From NCBI RefSeq assembly GCF_035594125.1, contig NC_087197.1, forward strand, positions 7,920,110 to 7,984,109: a stretch of 64,000 nt of DNA, given 5' to 3'. The first letter of the stretch is position 1. Every line of letters starts with the position of its first letter. Below the pieces are notes generated by a model. The model saw only the letters and a program-made list of their open reading frames with translations, was not told the origin of the DNA and did not search any database. This DNA is from Scylla paramamosain (Eukaryota; Arthropoda; Malacostraca; Decapoda; Portunidae). Shown here piece after piece: positions 1 to 11,837 of this stretch. The translations under genes were made by a program, and so were the position numbers.

Positions 1-1316
1 AACAAGCAATAACTCGTGTATATGGAGATGTTTCTTAGATAACAAAACGCTGAAATTCATGAATAACACTCTTAATTGAGAAACAGAACAACCTTACCAA
101 ATGCGTGTATTTTGAGTTTTTTTCATATTTTCTTAGTTACCAAAACCCGTTATTACATGCGAAACTAGCTTTATGTGGGAAATAAATGACATTACCAGAA
201 AAAAAGTGTTTTTTGACTGTTTTTGAGCGTGTTAGGCAATAAAGCAAAAAAAAAGCAGGGCAATGACATTACATGGGAATAAAACCAACATTTACCAAGA
301 ACTTGTCTTTAAGTGTTTTTCAGCTCCTTACATACCAAAACACTAAAATGCATGCAAAACACCCTTTATGGAGAAACAAAATAACATTACGAAAAACATT
401 AATTTTCAGTGTTTTTGATCTGTTACGTATAAAAACGCTTAAATACATGCAAAGAAATCTATGTTTGGGAAACGAAAGGACATTACGAAAAAGTGTATTA
501 TGAGTGTTTTTAAGTTCCATAAGTACGAAAAGAGTTAAAACCCACAAATAATACTCTTTATATAGAAAATAAATAAATAAATAAAAACTAGGATATTTGT
601 TTTTGTTATTTATTTTCATAGGTACCGAGATGCCAAAATTCTGGCAAAATTCAGGGAAATTATTTGAAAAAAATAATATTATGAAAAAAGTTAATTTTAG
701 CTTCTTTTTTTTTCGGACTGTTATGTACCAAACTCTAAAGTGTATGCAAAGCCACCTATATGAGGAAATTAAACGACTTTACCAGATACCTGTCTTTTCA
801 GTGTTTTTCAGCAAGTTAGGCACCAAAACGATAAATAATATGGAAGTCACTCTATATGGGAATCCAAAACAAAATTACTGAAAACGTGTCTTTTTAGTGT
901 TTTACTTAGAAAAACATTAAAACGGATGCAAACCAACCAGTATGAAGAAATAGAATAATATTACTAAAAAGTTATATTTTGAGTGTTTTTGAGCTTGTTA
1001 CCTACAGAAAACACGAAAATAGTTGCAAAGCACTCTATATTGGGGAAAGAAAAGGACATTACGAGAAACGTGTAAAATGAGTGTTTTATAGTTTCACAAG
1101 AACCACAAGGCAAAACACGCAAAAACTCGTGTATATGGAGATGTTTCTTTTATACCAAAATGCTGAAATTCATGAATAACACTCAATTGAGAAACAGAAC
1201 AACTTTACCAAATGGATGTATTTTGAATCTTTTTAACATTCTTACTTACCAAAACACCAAATTGCATGCGAAACTAGCTTTATGTGTGAAAAAAAAAATA
1301 TTACCAGAAAAGTGGT
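1..1316 (+). repeat. Left end of satellite HOR array (m5 tail to m11, then m1 to m7)
   Basis: Tandem monomers of about 97 bp in the order of the 11-mer higher-order repeat. The window opens inside the tail of m5 (CTCGTGTATATGGAG at about 13-27), followed by m6 to m11; m1 starts at about 624 (GTACCGAGATGCC at 622), and m2 to m7 follow. m7 begins near 1248 with ACCAAAACACCAAATTGC and is cut short near 1316, where the ordered repeat stops. Short open frames here (for example 273-503 or 597-881) cross monomer borders, recur in sister units with different breaks, and are not genes. Seen directly from repeat alignment by eye. Confidence 0.9.
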
Positions 1317-2785
1317 TCTCAGGTACCAAAACGCAAAAATGGAGAAAGAAAAAAAACATTACCAAAATCGTGTAATTTGAATGTTTTTCACATTGTCAGG
1401 TAGCAAAACACCATAATGCTTAATCGCTATACGAGAAAATTAAACAACAATGTAAGAAATGTGTTTTTATGTGTTTTTCCGCGTGTTAGGCACGAAAACG
1501 CTAAATGGAAAAGCACCTTATATAGAAATGCAAAATAATAAGCATGTCTTTTAAGTGTTTTAAACTTTTTACGTTCCAAAACGCTAAAACGCGTGCAACA
1601 AACACGAATAATCTTACCAAACAAAAAAACCTTACCAAAAACGTGTATTTTGAGTCTTTTTGAGTCTGTTACGTACATCATCTTAAAAATGGATTTAAAG
1701 CACCCTGTATGAAGAAACGATAGGACATTACGAGAAACGTGTATTATCAGAGTTTTGAGTCTCTTAGGTACCAAACACTAAACCGCCTGAATGAAAATTA
1801 AATATATTATATATCTCTTAATAGAGAAACAGAACATCACCAAAAACGTGTTTTTGTGTTTTTTTTTCCTTTTTATGTACCAAAACGTCAAAATACATAC
1901 AAAGCAATCTTTATGGGGAAATGGAAAGACGTTTGGAGAAACAAGTTTTATTTGTGTTTCTGAGCTTCCTAAGTAAGCTTCCTAAGTACCAAAACGCTAA
2001 AAAGGATGAATAGCACCCTATATAGAGAAAAAGAACAACATTACCTAAAATCTTTATTTTGAGCGTTTTTCACATTATGTAGCAAAACATCATAATGCAT
2101 GCAGATCCCTATATGAAGAAGCAAAACTATATTACAGGAAACGTGTCTTTTGAGTGTTTACTTGAGTGTTAGGAATCAAAATGCTAAAAAGCATTGAAAG
2201 CACCCTATTTGGCAATATAAAATAACATTACCAAGAAAGTATCTTTAGAGTGTTTTTCACCTTCTTACATCCGAAATCGCAGAAAAGCATGCAAAATAAC
2301 CTTTACGGAGAAACAAATTAGCATTATCAAAAACTTGTATTTTGATTGTTTTTGTGCTTGTTAAGTATAAAAGTGCCAAATTACACGCAAAGCATCCTTC
2401 ATGGAGAAAAGAAAGGACATTACGAGAAAAGTGTATTATGAGAGATTTTTAGCTTTTTAGGTACCCAGACTCAAAAACACATGATTAGAACTTTATATGG
2501 AAAAATAACTCAACCGAAAACTTTTACTTAAACTTTTTTTTTTCATATTGTTAAGTACTAAAAGCCAAATGCATTGGAAGCCCCCTTTATCGGGAAACGA
2601 AACGACATTTTCATCAACGTGTCTTTTGAGTGTTTTTCAACGTGTTAGACACCAAAACGCTGAAAAGCATGGAAAGCGCTCCATAAAGGAATACAAAATA
2701 ACATTACTAAAAACGTGTTTTAAAGGTTCTTATGTACAGAAACGCTAAAACTCAAGCAAAACACCCTTTATAGAGAAGCGAAATA
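1317..2785 (+). repeat. Diverged monomeric satellite without HOR order
   Basis: About 16 monomers averaging 94 bp, with starts near 1323, 1401, 1491, 1574, 1670, 1769, 1879, 1987, 2081, 2175, 2270, 2366, 2462, 2556, 2651 and 2736. Each keeps the family frame (ACCAAAACGCTAAAA-like start, GCATGCAAAGCACC-like centre, ACATTACNAAAAACGTGT and GAGTGTTTTT-like end), but successive monomers do not match m1-m11 in order. The m1 marker GTACCGAGATGCC and the A/T hinge of m11 are both missing. I read this as an older or non-homogenised layer of the same satellite. It abuts an old retrotransposon remnant at 2786, which fits low turnover. Monomer borders are approximate. Confidence 0.82.
1963..1988 (+). repeat. 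13-bp perfect tandem duplication at a monomer border
   Basis: AGCTTCCTAAGTA occurs twice back to back (1963-1975 and 1976-1988), just before a monomer start. It looks like replication slippage inside the diverged monomeric segment. Confidence 0.9.
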
Positions 2786-3556
2786 AATATTTCGTTGATA
2801 AATTACATTCAGGACAGTTAGGGAATATCCCTTACACAAGAATAAGATCGCAGAAAAATTATCATAAATGGATGACAGAGGTTAAAACATTACATAGGGC
2901 GAAAGAGAAGTATATATGAGATTAAAGACAGGGGAAGTGGTTTTAAGGAATTTGAAATGAATTAATGAATTAGAAAAGTCAGGAGTTTAACAAGGAAAGC
3001 TTAAAATAGTTATGAATTAAAGGTAGCCAGCCAAGCGAAGATGGACCCCAAGGGATTTTATCAGGCATATAAGACGAAGAATAGAGAAACAATAGTTCCT
3101 TAAAGACAGCAGAATGGGACCTGCTTAGTTGTTGGGAGGAGATTAGTAAAATTGTGAACGAGTATTTTTTAACTGTCTTTGCCCAGGAAAACATGCAGGA
3201 TTTGCCGAATAGTGACAAGATATTCAGAGTAGAAGAAAATGAGAAGCTGACAGATATTACCATAACTAAAGAGATAGTGGAACAGGAGATAGATAAGCTG
3301 AAAAGTTCAAGTCACCAGGACCAGATGAAATATATTCCACAGTATTTAAGAATTGGAAAAAGGTTATAAGTAATCTGGATAACGTCATGGCCAAGCGGCA
3401 GGCGACAGAGTGTTGTAATAAACGGCTCTAAATCCGAGTGGGGTCAAGTAATTAGTGGGGTGACAAAGGGATTATTAGTATTAGGGCCGATGTTGTTTGT
3501 AATATATGTCAATGACTTGGATAGTGGAATTAGTAGTGTTGTTAGTAAATTTAGGG
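2786..3556 (+). mobile_element. Decayed L2/CR1-like non-LTR retrotransposon fragment
   Basis: About 770 bp of non-satellite sequence sits between a monomer that breaks near 2785 (after GAGAAGCGAAATA) and satellite that resumes near 3557 (TACATGCAAAGCACC). Its base composition differs from the flanks. Conceptual translation in shifting frames gives pieces typical of L2/CR1-type ORF2: PKGFYQAYKTKNRE (near 3050), the NEYFLTVF segment (3157 on), KSPGPDEIY (3309-3335), RRQSVVINGSKSEWG, then LFVIYVNDLD (3493-3522). The FADD-like catalytic box that would follow is missing, because the fragment ends about there. About 100 or more residues expected between KSPGPDEIY and the RRQ...SEWG block are absent, so there is an internal deletion as well as truncation at both ends. 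No target-site duplication is visible. The left flank is an m9-like monomer and the right flank is m5, so satellite was also lost or rearranged here. Clade assignment is from memory of family motifs. Confidence 0.75.
3154..3555 (+). pseudogene. Reverse transcriptase pseudogene fragment (L2/CR1-like)
   Basis: One open stretch, 3154-3369, encodes the segment before the RT core (NEYFLTVFAQENMQ, then EKLTDITITKEIVEQEIDKL). The conserved KSPGPDEIY is read in another frame from 3309, so a frameshift lies just upstream of it. From about 3385 to 3555 the frame of the first stretch carries SWPSGRRQSVVINGSKSEWG and LFVIYVNDLD. A full-length ORF2 of this type has roughly 900-1,000 codons; fewer than 200 are represented here. 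The catalytic aspartate pair is absent. This is a non-functional fossil. The element's RNA would once have served as template for target-primed reverse transcription. Family is inferred from motif recognition, not a search. Confidence 0.7.
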
Positions 3557-4207
3557 TACATGCAAAGCACCCTAAATGAGGAAAAAAAGGGACATTACGA
3601 GAAACGTGCATTATAAGTGTATTTGAGATTCTTAGATACCAAAACCCTGAAACTCATGAATAACACTCTTAACTGAGAAACAGAACAACCTTACCAAATG
3701 CGTGTATTTTGAGTGTTTTCACATTCTTGGTTACAAAAACCCCAAATTGCATACGAAACTAGCTTTATGTGGAAAGAAAATAAAAGACATTTTCAGAAAA
3801 ATGTCTTTTGAGTGTTTTTGAGCGTGTTAGGCAATAAAGCACTAAAAAGCAAGGCAATCACATTACATGGGAAGAAAACCAACTTTTACCAAGAACTTGC
3901 CTTTAAGTGTTTTTGAGCTCCTAACATACCAACACACTAAAACGCATGCAAAACACCCTTTATGAAGAAACGGAATAACATTACCAAAAACATGTATTTT
4001 GAGTGTTTTTGATTAAGTTACCTATAAAAACGCTTAAATACATGGAAAGAACCCTTTGTTTGGGAAACGAAAGGATATTACGTGAAACGTGTATTATGAA
4101 TATTATTAAATTCCTTAAGCACCAAAAAGCTAAAATCCACAAATAACACTCTTTATAGAGAAAAAAAAAAGAATTTTCCTTTTTTTTTGTTATTCTTCTT
4201 CATATGT
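3557..4207 (+). repeat. Partial HOR unit (m5 to m11) right of the old retroelement
   Basis: Satellite resumes inside m5 (ATGCAAAGCACCCTAAATGAGG) and runs in normal order through m6 (near 3638), m7, m8, m9 (near 3931), m10 and m11 to the m1 marker at 4206. Its relation to the left flank (m9-like) shows that the retroelement does not split one intact unit: the intervening m10, m11 and m1-m4 of a standard unit are absent. Confidence 0.85.
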
Positions 4208-5090
4208 ACCGAGATGCCAAAATTCTGGTAAAATTCAGGGAAATTATATGGAAAAAAGAACATTATCAAAAAAAGTTCATTTTAGCTTTTTTTTCGGACA
4301 GTTGTGTACCAAAACCTAAATTGCATGCAAAACCACCTCTATAGAAAATTAAACGACTTTACCAGAAACCTGTCTTTTGAATGTTTTTCAGCATGTTAGG
4401 CACCAAAACAATAAATAATATGGAAGTCACTCTATATGGGAATCCAAAACAAAATCACTTAACACTTGTCTTTTCAGTGTTTTACGTAGAAACACGCTAA
4501 AACGGATGCAAACAAACCAATATGAAGAAATAGAATAACATTGCCAAAAAGGTATATTTTGAGTGTTTTTGAGCCTGTTACCTACAAAAAACGCGAAAAT
4601 GGATGCAAAGCACTCTATATTGGGAAACAAAAGGACATTAAAAGAAACCTGTATAATGAGTGTTTCATAGTTTCACAACAACCACAAGGCAAAAGTTTCT
4701 TAGATACCAAAATGCTGAAACTCAAGAATAACACTCTTGATTGAGATACAGAACAATCTTACCAAATGCGTGTATTTTGTGTGTTTTTCACATTCTTTGT
4801 CACCAAAACACGAAATTGCATGCGAAACTAGGTTTATGTGGGGAAAAAATTATATTGCCAGAAAATTTTTTTTTCAGTGTTTATGAGCATGTTAGGCAAT
4901 AAAGTACTTAAAAGAAAGGCAATCACATTACATGTGAATAAAAAAACTTTTACCAAGAACTTGCCGTTAAATGTTTTTGAGCTCATTACATACCAAAACG
5001 CTAAAACGAATGCAAAAAATCCTTTATGGAGAAAAACAAAAACATTACAAAAAACATGTATCTTGAGTGTTTTTGATCATGTTACCTATA

Positions 5091-5422
5091 AAAACGCTTA
5101 AATACAGGCAAAGAATCCTATGTTTGGGAAACGAAAGGACATTACGAGAAACATGTATTATAAGTGTTTTTAAGTTACTTAAATACCAAAAAGCTAAAGC
5201 CCACAAATAACACTCTTTATGAAGAAACAAACAAAAAAAAAAACAATAAATAAAAATAAACGCTTAAATACAGGCAAAGAATCCTATGTTTGGGAAACGA
5301 AAGGACATTACGAGAAACATGTATTATAAGTGTTTTTAAGTTACTTAAATACCAAAAAGCTAAAGCCCACAAATAACACTCTTTATGAAGAAATAAAAAA
5401 AAAAAAAAAACAATAAATAAAA
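5091..5422 (+). repeat. 166-bp tandem duplication of m10 plus m11
   Basis: The block from AAACGCTTAAATACAGGC through CAATAAATAAAAATAAA occurs twice in direct tandem, about 5091-5256 and 5257-5422. Both copies share private variants seen nowhere else nearby (ATACAGGCAAAGAATCC, AAGTTACTTAAATACC, AAAGCCCACAAATAA). By eye the copies differ only in the A-rich stretch after GAAGAAA. The near-identity implies a recent event, with an endpoint in the A/T-rich m11 hinge. Confidence 0.9.
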
Positions 5423-6699
5423 ATAAATAAATAAAAGAAAAGAAAATTTTTTTTTTTTTTTGTTATTTATCTTCAGAGGTACCAAGATGCCAAAATTCTG
5501 TTAAAATTCAGGGAAATTATGTGGATAAAAGAACATTATCGAAAAAGTTAATTTTAGCTTTTTTTTTCGGACTGTTATGTACCAAACCCTAAAGTGCATG
5601 CAAAGCCATCTATATGGGGAAATTAAACGACTTTACAAACTGTCTTTTGAGTGTTTTTCAGCATATTAGGCACCAAAACGATAAATAATATGGCAGTCAC
5701 TCTATATGGGAATCCAAAACAAAATTACTGAAAACGTGTCTTTTCAGTGTTTTACGTAAAAAAACGCTAAAACGGATGCAAATAGACCAATATGAAGAAA
5801 TAGAATAACATTACCAAAAATGTATATTTTAAGTATTTTTGAGCTTGTGACCCAAAAAAAAAAAAACGTGAAAATGGATGCAAAGCATCCATTACGAGAA
5901 ACGTGTTTAATGAGTATTTTATAGTTTCACAAGAACCACGAAGCAAAAAACGCAAAAACTAGTGTATATGGAGAAGTTTCTTAGATACCAAAATGCTGAA
6001 ACTCCTGAATAACACTTCATTAAGAAACAGAATAACATTACTAAATGCGTGTATTTTGAGTGTTTTCATATTCTTAGTTATTAGAACCCCAAATTGCATG
6101 CGAAACTAGCTTTATGTGGGAAAAAAATGACATTACCAGAAAAGTATCTTTTGAGGGTTTTTGAGAGAGTTAGGCAATAAAGCACTAAAAAGGAGGGTAA
6201 TCACATTACATGGGAATAAAACCAACTTTTAAGTGTTTTTTAACTCCTTATATACCAAAACGCTAAAACACATGCAAAACACCCTTTACGGAGAAACAGA
6301 TTAACATTACCAAAAACATTTATTTTGAGTGTTTTTGATCATGTTATTTCTAAAAACGCTTAAATACATGCAAAGAACCCTATGTCTGGGAAACGAAAGG
6401 ACATTATGAGAAACGTGTATTATGTGTTTTTAAGTTCCACAAGTACCAAAAAGCTAAAACCTCTTTATAGAGAAAAAATAAAGAAATAATTAAAAAATAG
6501 GATTCTTTTTTTTTTTCTTCCTCTTCATAGGTACTGAGATGCCAAAATTCTGGCAAAATTCAGGGAAATTATGTGCAAAAAGAACATTATCGAAAAAGTT
6601 AATTTTAGCTTTTTTTTCGGACTGTTATGTACCAAACCATGAAGTACATGCAAAGCCAACTATATGGGGAAATTAAACGACTTTACGAGAAACCTGTCT

Positions 6700-6730
6700 T
6701 TTGTGGTTTTTTCTCTTTCTCTATTGGTTA
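6700..6730 (+). other. Deletion junction m2 to m5
   Basis: m2 reads normally up to GAAACCTGTCTTTTG (about 6705) and then, after a pyrimidine-rich patch (TTTTTTCTCTTTCTC), passes into the middle of m5 (TATTGGTTAACAAAAGGACA). m3, m4 and the first part of m5 are missing, which explains the 905-bp unit. TATTGGTTAACAAAAGG is shared with 8954-8970 in a sister unit, so these two units are close relatives. Confidence 0.8.
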
Positions 6731-9700
6731 ACAAAAGGACATTACGAGAAACGTGTATAATGAGTGTTTTATAGATTCTCAAGAATCACAAGGCAAAAAA
6801 CGCAAAAACTCATATATATGGAGAAGTTTCTTAGATACCAAAATGCTGAAACTCCTGAATAACACTCTAAATTGAGAAACAGAACAACCTTACTAAATGC
6901 GTGTATTTTGAGTGTTTTTCACATTCTTAGTTACCAAAACCCCAAATTTTATGTGAAAGTAGCTATACGTGGGAAAAAAAAATGACTACCAGAAAAGTGT
7001 CTTTTAAATTTTTTTTTTTTTTTTGCATGATAGGCAATAAAGCACTAAAAAGCAGGGCAATCACATTACATGGGAATAAAGCTAACTTTTACTAACAACT
7101 TGCTTTTAAGTGTTTTTGAGCTCCCTATATTCCAAAACGCTAAAACGAATGCAAAACACCCTTTATGGAGAAAGAGAATAACATTACCAAAAACACGTAT
7201 TTTGATTGTTTTTGATCATGTTACCTGTAAAAACTCTTAAATACATGCAAAGAACCTTATGTTTGGGAAATTAAAGGGCATTTCGAGAAACATGTATTAC
7301 CAGTATTTTTAAGTTCTTTAAGTACCATTTAGCTATAACCCATAAATAACACTGTTTATAGAAAAAAAAATAAATAAATGAATAAAAAGATAGGAATTTA
7401 TTATTATTTTTTTTTTTTGTTATTCATCTTCATAGGTACCAAGATGCAAAAATTCTGGCAAAATTCAGGAAAATTATGTGAAAAAAGAACATTATGAAAA
7501 ATAGTTAACTTCAGCTTTTTTTTCGGACTGTTATGTACCAAACCCTAAAGTGCATGCAAAGCCACCTATATGAGGAAATTAAACGACTTTACGAGAAACC
7601 TGTCTTTTGAGTGTTTTTCAGCATGTTAGGCACCAAAACGATATATAATATGGAAGTCACTCAATATGGGAATCCATCAAAAAATTACTGAAAAAGTGTC
7701 TTTTCAGTGTTTTACGTAGAAAAACGCTAAAACGGATGCAAACCAACGAATATGAAGAAACAGAATAACATTACCAAAAAAAGGTATATTTTCAGTGTTT
7801 TTGAGTTTCTTATCGAAATGGAAATAGAATATGGATAGAAAGCACTCTATATTGATATACAAAAGGACATTCCGAGAAACTTCCATTATGAGTGTTTTAT
7901 AGTTTCACAAGAACCACAAGGCAAAAAATGAAAAAACTCGTGTATATGGATAAGTTTCTTAGATACCAAAATGCTGAAACTGAGGAATAACACTCTTAAT
8001 TGAGAATACAGAACAACCTTACGATATGCGTGTATTTTGACTGTTTTTCACATTCTTAGTTACCAAAACCTCAAATTGCATGCAAAACTAGCTTTATGTG
8101 GTAAAAAAAAATGACATTACCAGAAAAGTGCCTTTTGAGTGTTTTTGAGCGTGTTAGGCAATAAAGCACTAAAAAGGAGGGCAATCACATTACATGGGAA
8201 TAAAACTATCTTTTACCAAGAACTTGAATTTAAGTGTTTTTGAGCTCCTTATATACCAAACGCTAAAACGCATGCAAAACACCCTTTATGGAGAAACAGA
8301 TTAACATTACCAAAAACATGTATTTTGAGAGTTTTTGATCATGTTACCTCTAATAACGCTTTAGTAAATGCAAAAAACCCTATGTCTGGGAAACGAAAGG
8401 ACATTAGGAGAAACGTGTATTATGAGTCTTTTTAAGTTCCATAAGTACCAAAAAGCTAAAACCTATTTATAGAGAAGAAAAAAGTAAATAAATAAATAGA
8501 ATTTTTTTTTTTTTGTTATTCTTCTTCATATGTACAGAGATCACAAAATTCTGGCAAAATTCAGGGAAATTATATGAAAAAAGAACATTATCAAAAAAGT
8601 TCATTTTAGCTTTTTTTCGGACTGTTATGCACAAAACCCTAAATTGCATGCAAAGCCAACTATATGGGGAAATTAAACGACTTTACGAGAAACCTGTGTT
8701 TCTAGTGTTTTTCAGCTTGTTAGTCACCAAAACAATTAACAATATGGAATTCATTCTATTTGGGAATCCAAAACAAATTACTGAAAACGTGTCTTTTCCG
8801 TGTTTTAAGTAGAAAAATGCTAAAACGGATGCAAACCAGCCAACATGAAAAAATAGAATAAGTTTACCAAAAAGGTATATTTTGAGTATTTTTGAGCTTT
8901 TTACAAAAAAAAAAAAAAAAAAAAAACGCGAAAATGGATGGAAAGCTCTCTATATTGGTTAACAAAAGGACATTACGAGAAACGTGTATAATGAATGTTT
9001 TATAGATTTTCAAGAAGCACAAGGCAAAAAACGCAAAAACTCGTATATATGGAGAAGTTTCTTAGATACCAAAATGGTGAAACTCCTGAATAACACTATT
9101 AATTGAGAAACAGAACAACCTTACCAAATGCGTGTATTTTGAGTGTTTTTTACATTCTTAGTTACCAATTTTATGTGAAAGTAGCTTTATGTGGGAAAAA
9201 AAAATGACATTACCAGAAAAGTGTCTTTTAAGTGTGATTGCATGATAGGCGATAAAGCACTAAAAATCAGGGCAATCACATTACATGGGAATAAAATCAA
9301 CTTTTACCAAGTGTTTTTTCTAAGTGTTTTTGAGCTCCTTATATACCAAAACGCTAAAACGCATGCAAAACACCCTTTATTTAGAAACAGAATAACATTA
9401 CCAAAAACATGTATTTTGAGTGTTTTTTATCATGTTACCTATAAAAACGCTTAAATACATGCAAAGAATCTTATGTTTGGGAAACGAAAGGACATTTCGA
9501 GAAACGTGTATTATGAGTGTTTTTAAGTTCTTTAAGTACCAAAAAGCTAAAACCCACAAATAACACTATTTATAGAGAAAAAAATAAAAAAATAAAAAAA
9601 TAAAAAAATAGGATTTTTTTTATTCATCTTCATAGGTACCGAGATGCTAAAATTCTGCCAAAATTCAGGGAAATTATGTGAAAAAAGAACATTATGAAAA

Positions 9701-10712
9701 AGAGTTAATTTTAGCTTTTTTTTTTCGGACTATTATTTACCAAACCCTAAAGTGCATGCAAAGCCACCTATATGGGGAAATTAAACGACCTTACCAGAAA
9801 CCTGTCTTTTGTGTTTTTTTTTTTCAGCATGTTAGGCACCAAAACGATAAGTAATATGGAAGTCACTAAATGTGGGAATCCATCACAAAATTACTGAAAA
9901 GCGTCATTTCAGTGTTTTACGTAGAAAAACGCTAAATCGGATGCAAACCAACGAATATGGAGAATAACATTACCAAAAAGGTATATTTTGAGTGTTTTTG
10001 AGCTTCTTACCTTCAAAAAACGCGAAAATGGATGGAAAGCACTCTATATTGGGATACAAAAGGACATTACGAGAAACGTGTATAATGAGTGTTTTATAGT
10101 TTCACAACAGCCACAAGGCAAAAATCGCAAAACTCGGTGTATATGGAGAAGTTTCTTATATACCAAAATGGTGAAACTCAGAAATAACACTCTTAATTAA
10201 GAATACAGAAAAACCTTACGAAATGCATGTATTTTGAGTGCTTTTCCCATTCTTAGTTACCAAAACCAAAAATTGCATGCGAAACTAGCTTTATGTGGGA
10301 AAAAAATGACATTACCTAAAAAAGTGTCTTTTGAGTGTTTTTGAGCGTGATAGGCACTAAAGCACTAAAAAGGAGGGCAATCACATTATATGGGAATAAA
10401 ACCAACTTTTACCAAGAACCTGCCTTTACGTATTTTTGAGCTTCTTACATACCAAAACGCTAAAACGCTTGCAAAACACCTATTATGGAGAAACATAATA
10501 ACATTACCAGAAACATGTATTTTGAGTGTTTTTGATCATGTTACCTATAAAAATGCCTAAATACATGCAAAGAACCCTATGTTTGGAAAATGAAAGGACA
10601 TTACGAAAATCGTGTATTATGAGTGTTTTTAAGTTCCTTAAGTACCAAAAAGCTAAAACCTACAAATAACTTTATAGAGAGAAAAAAAAAATTGTTATTC
10701 ATCTTCATAGGT

Positions 10713-11837
10713 ACCGAGATGCCAAAATTCTGGCAAAATTCATGGAAATTTTGTAAAAAATAATCATTATAAAAAAAATAATTTTAGCTTTTTTGCCGAG
10801 TTATGTAGAAACTCTGAAGTGCATGCAAATCCACCTATATGGGGAAATTTCACGACTTTACCAGAAACCTGTCTCTTGAGTGTTTTTTCAGCAATCTGAA
10901 CAATATTACTTAAAACGTGTCTTTTCAGTGATTTACGTAAAAAAACGCTAAAACGGATGCAAACCAACCAATATGAAGAAATAGAATAACATTACAAAAA
11001 AGATATATTTTGATGTGTTTTTGAGCTTGTTACCTACAAAAAATGCAAAAATGGATGGAAAGCACTCTATATTGGCAAAGAAGAGGACATTACGAGAAAC
11101 GTGTATGAGTGTTTTATAGTTTGAGAAGAACCACAAGGTAAAAAGCTCAAAAACTCGTGTACATAAAGAAGTTCTTACATACCAAAAAGCTGAAACTCAT
11201 CAATAACACTTTTAATTTTCAAGTTTCTTACATACCAAAATGCTGAAACTCATGAATAACATTTTTAATTAAGAAATAGAACAACCTTACTAAACCCTGT
11301 GTTTTGAGTTTTTTTTCACATTCTTAGTTAGCAAAACCCCAAATTCCATGCAAAACTATCTTTATGTGGGAATAAAATGATATTACCAGAAAAGTGTCTT
11401 TTGAATGTTTTTGAGCGTGTTAGGCAATAAAGCACTAAAAAGCAAGGGAATCACATGACATGGGAATAATAACAACTTTTACCAAGAACTTGCCTTTAAG
11501 TGTTTTTGAGCTCATTACATACGAAAACGCTAAAACGCATGCAAAACACCTTTTATGGAGAAAGAGAATAAAATTACCAAAAAAATATATTTTGAGTGTT
11601 TTTGATCATGTTATCTATAAAAACGCTTAAATACATGCAAAAAACCTTATGTAAACATAAGAAACATAAGAAACATAAGAAACGAAAGGCCATTTTGAGA
11701 AATGTGTATTATAAGTGTCTTTAAGTTCCTTAAGTACAAAAAAGCTAAAACCCACAAATAACTCTCTTTTTTTTAGAAAAAAAAGAAAGAAAATAAAAAA
11801 ATAGGATTTTTTTTTTTTGTTATTCATCTTCATAGGT
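10713..11837 (+). repeat. Class-alpha (12-mer) HOR variant, copy 1
   Basis: Unit of 1,125 bp with two diagnostic changes. First, m2 runs directly into a shortened m3 through CAGCAATCTGAACAATATTACT (near 10888). Second, the front of m6 is duplicated (first copy from about 11181, full m6 from about 11234). m1 ends in GCCGAGTTATG rather than TCGGACTGTTATG. The same class recurs at 15368, 24892, 31673 and 36951, each time followed by a unit whose m1 carries GGACTATTATATG or a close variant. Confidence 0.85.
11653..11679 (+). repeat. Three copies of a 9-bp unit
   Basis: AAACATAAG is repeated three times (11653-11661, 11662-11670, 11671-11679) inside m10, where sister units read GTTTGGGAAACGAAAGG. 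A local slippage expansion private to this unit. Confidence 0.92.

Larger units (their letters stand above)
4208..10712 (+). repeat. Six consecutive 11-mer HOR units
   Basis: m1 markers at 4206, 5479, 6531, 7436, 8532, 9636 and 10711 delimit six units of 1,273, 1,052, 905, 1,096, 1,104 and 1,075 bp. The long one contains a 166-bp tandem duplication (5091-5422). The short one lacks the region between m2 and m5 (junction near 6700-6725). Monomer order is otherwise m1 to m11. Units here share the GCCACCTATATGGGGAAATT version of m2 and the TATGGAAGTCACT version of m3. No gene is present; all open frames are short and shift between sister units. Confidence 0.9.

Noticed and set aside
273..881. Short open frames in the satellite (60-130 codons on both strands throughout the window)
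   Set aside because: They cross monomer borders, shift or break in sister units, are rich in Lys/Asn/Phe as expected from A+T-rich repeats, and have no recognisable domain. Similar peptides recur only because the DNA recurs.
5395..5460. Microsatellite or telomere-like element at AAAT/T runs
   Set aside because: It is the m11 hinge of the HOR and recurs once per unit; no telomeric hexamer or pentamer array is present.
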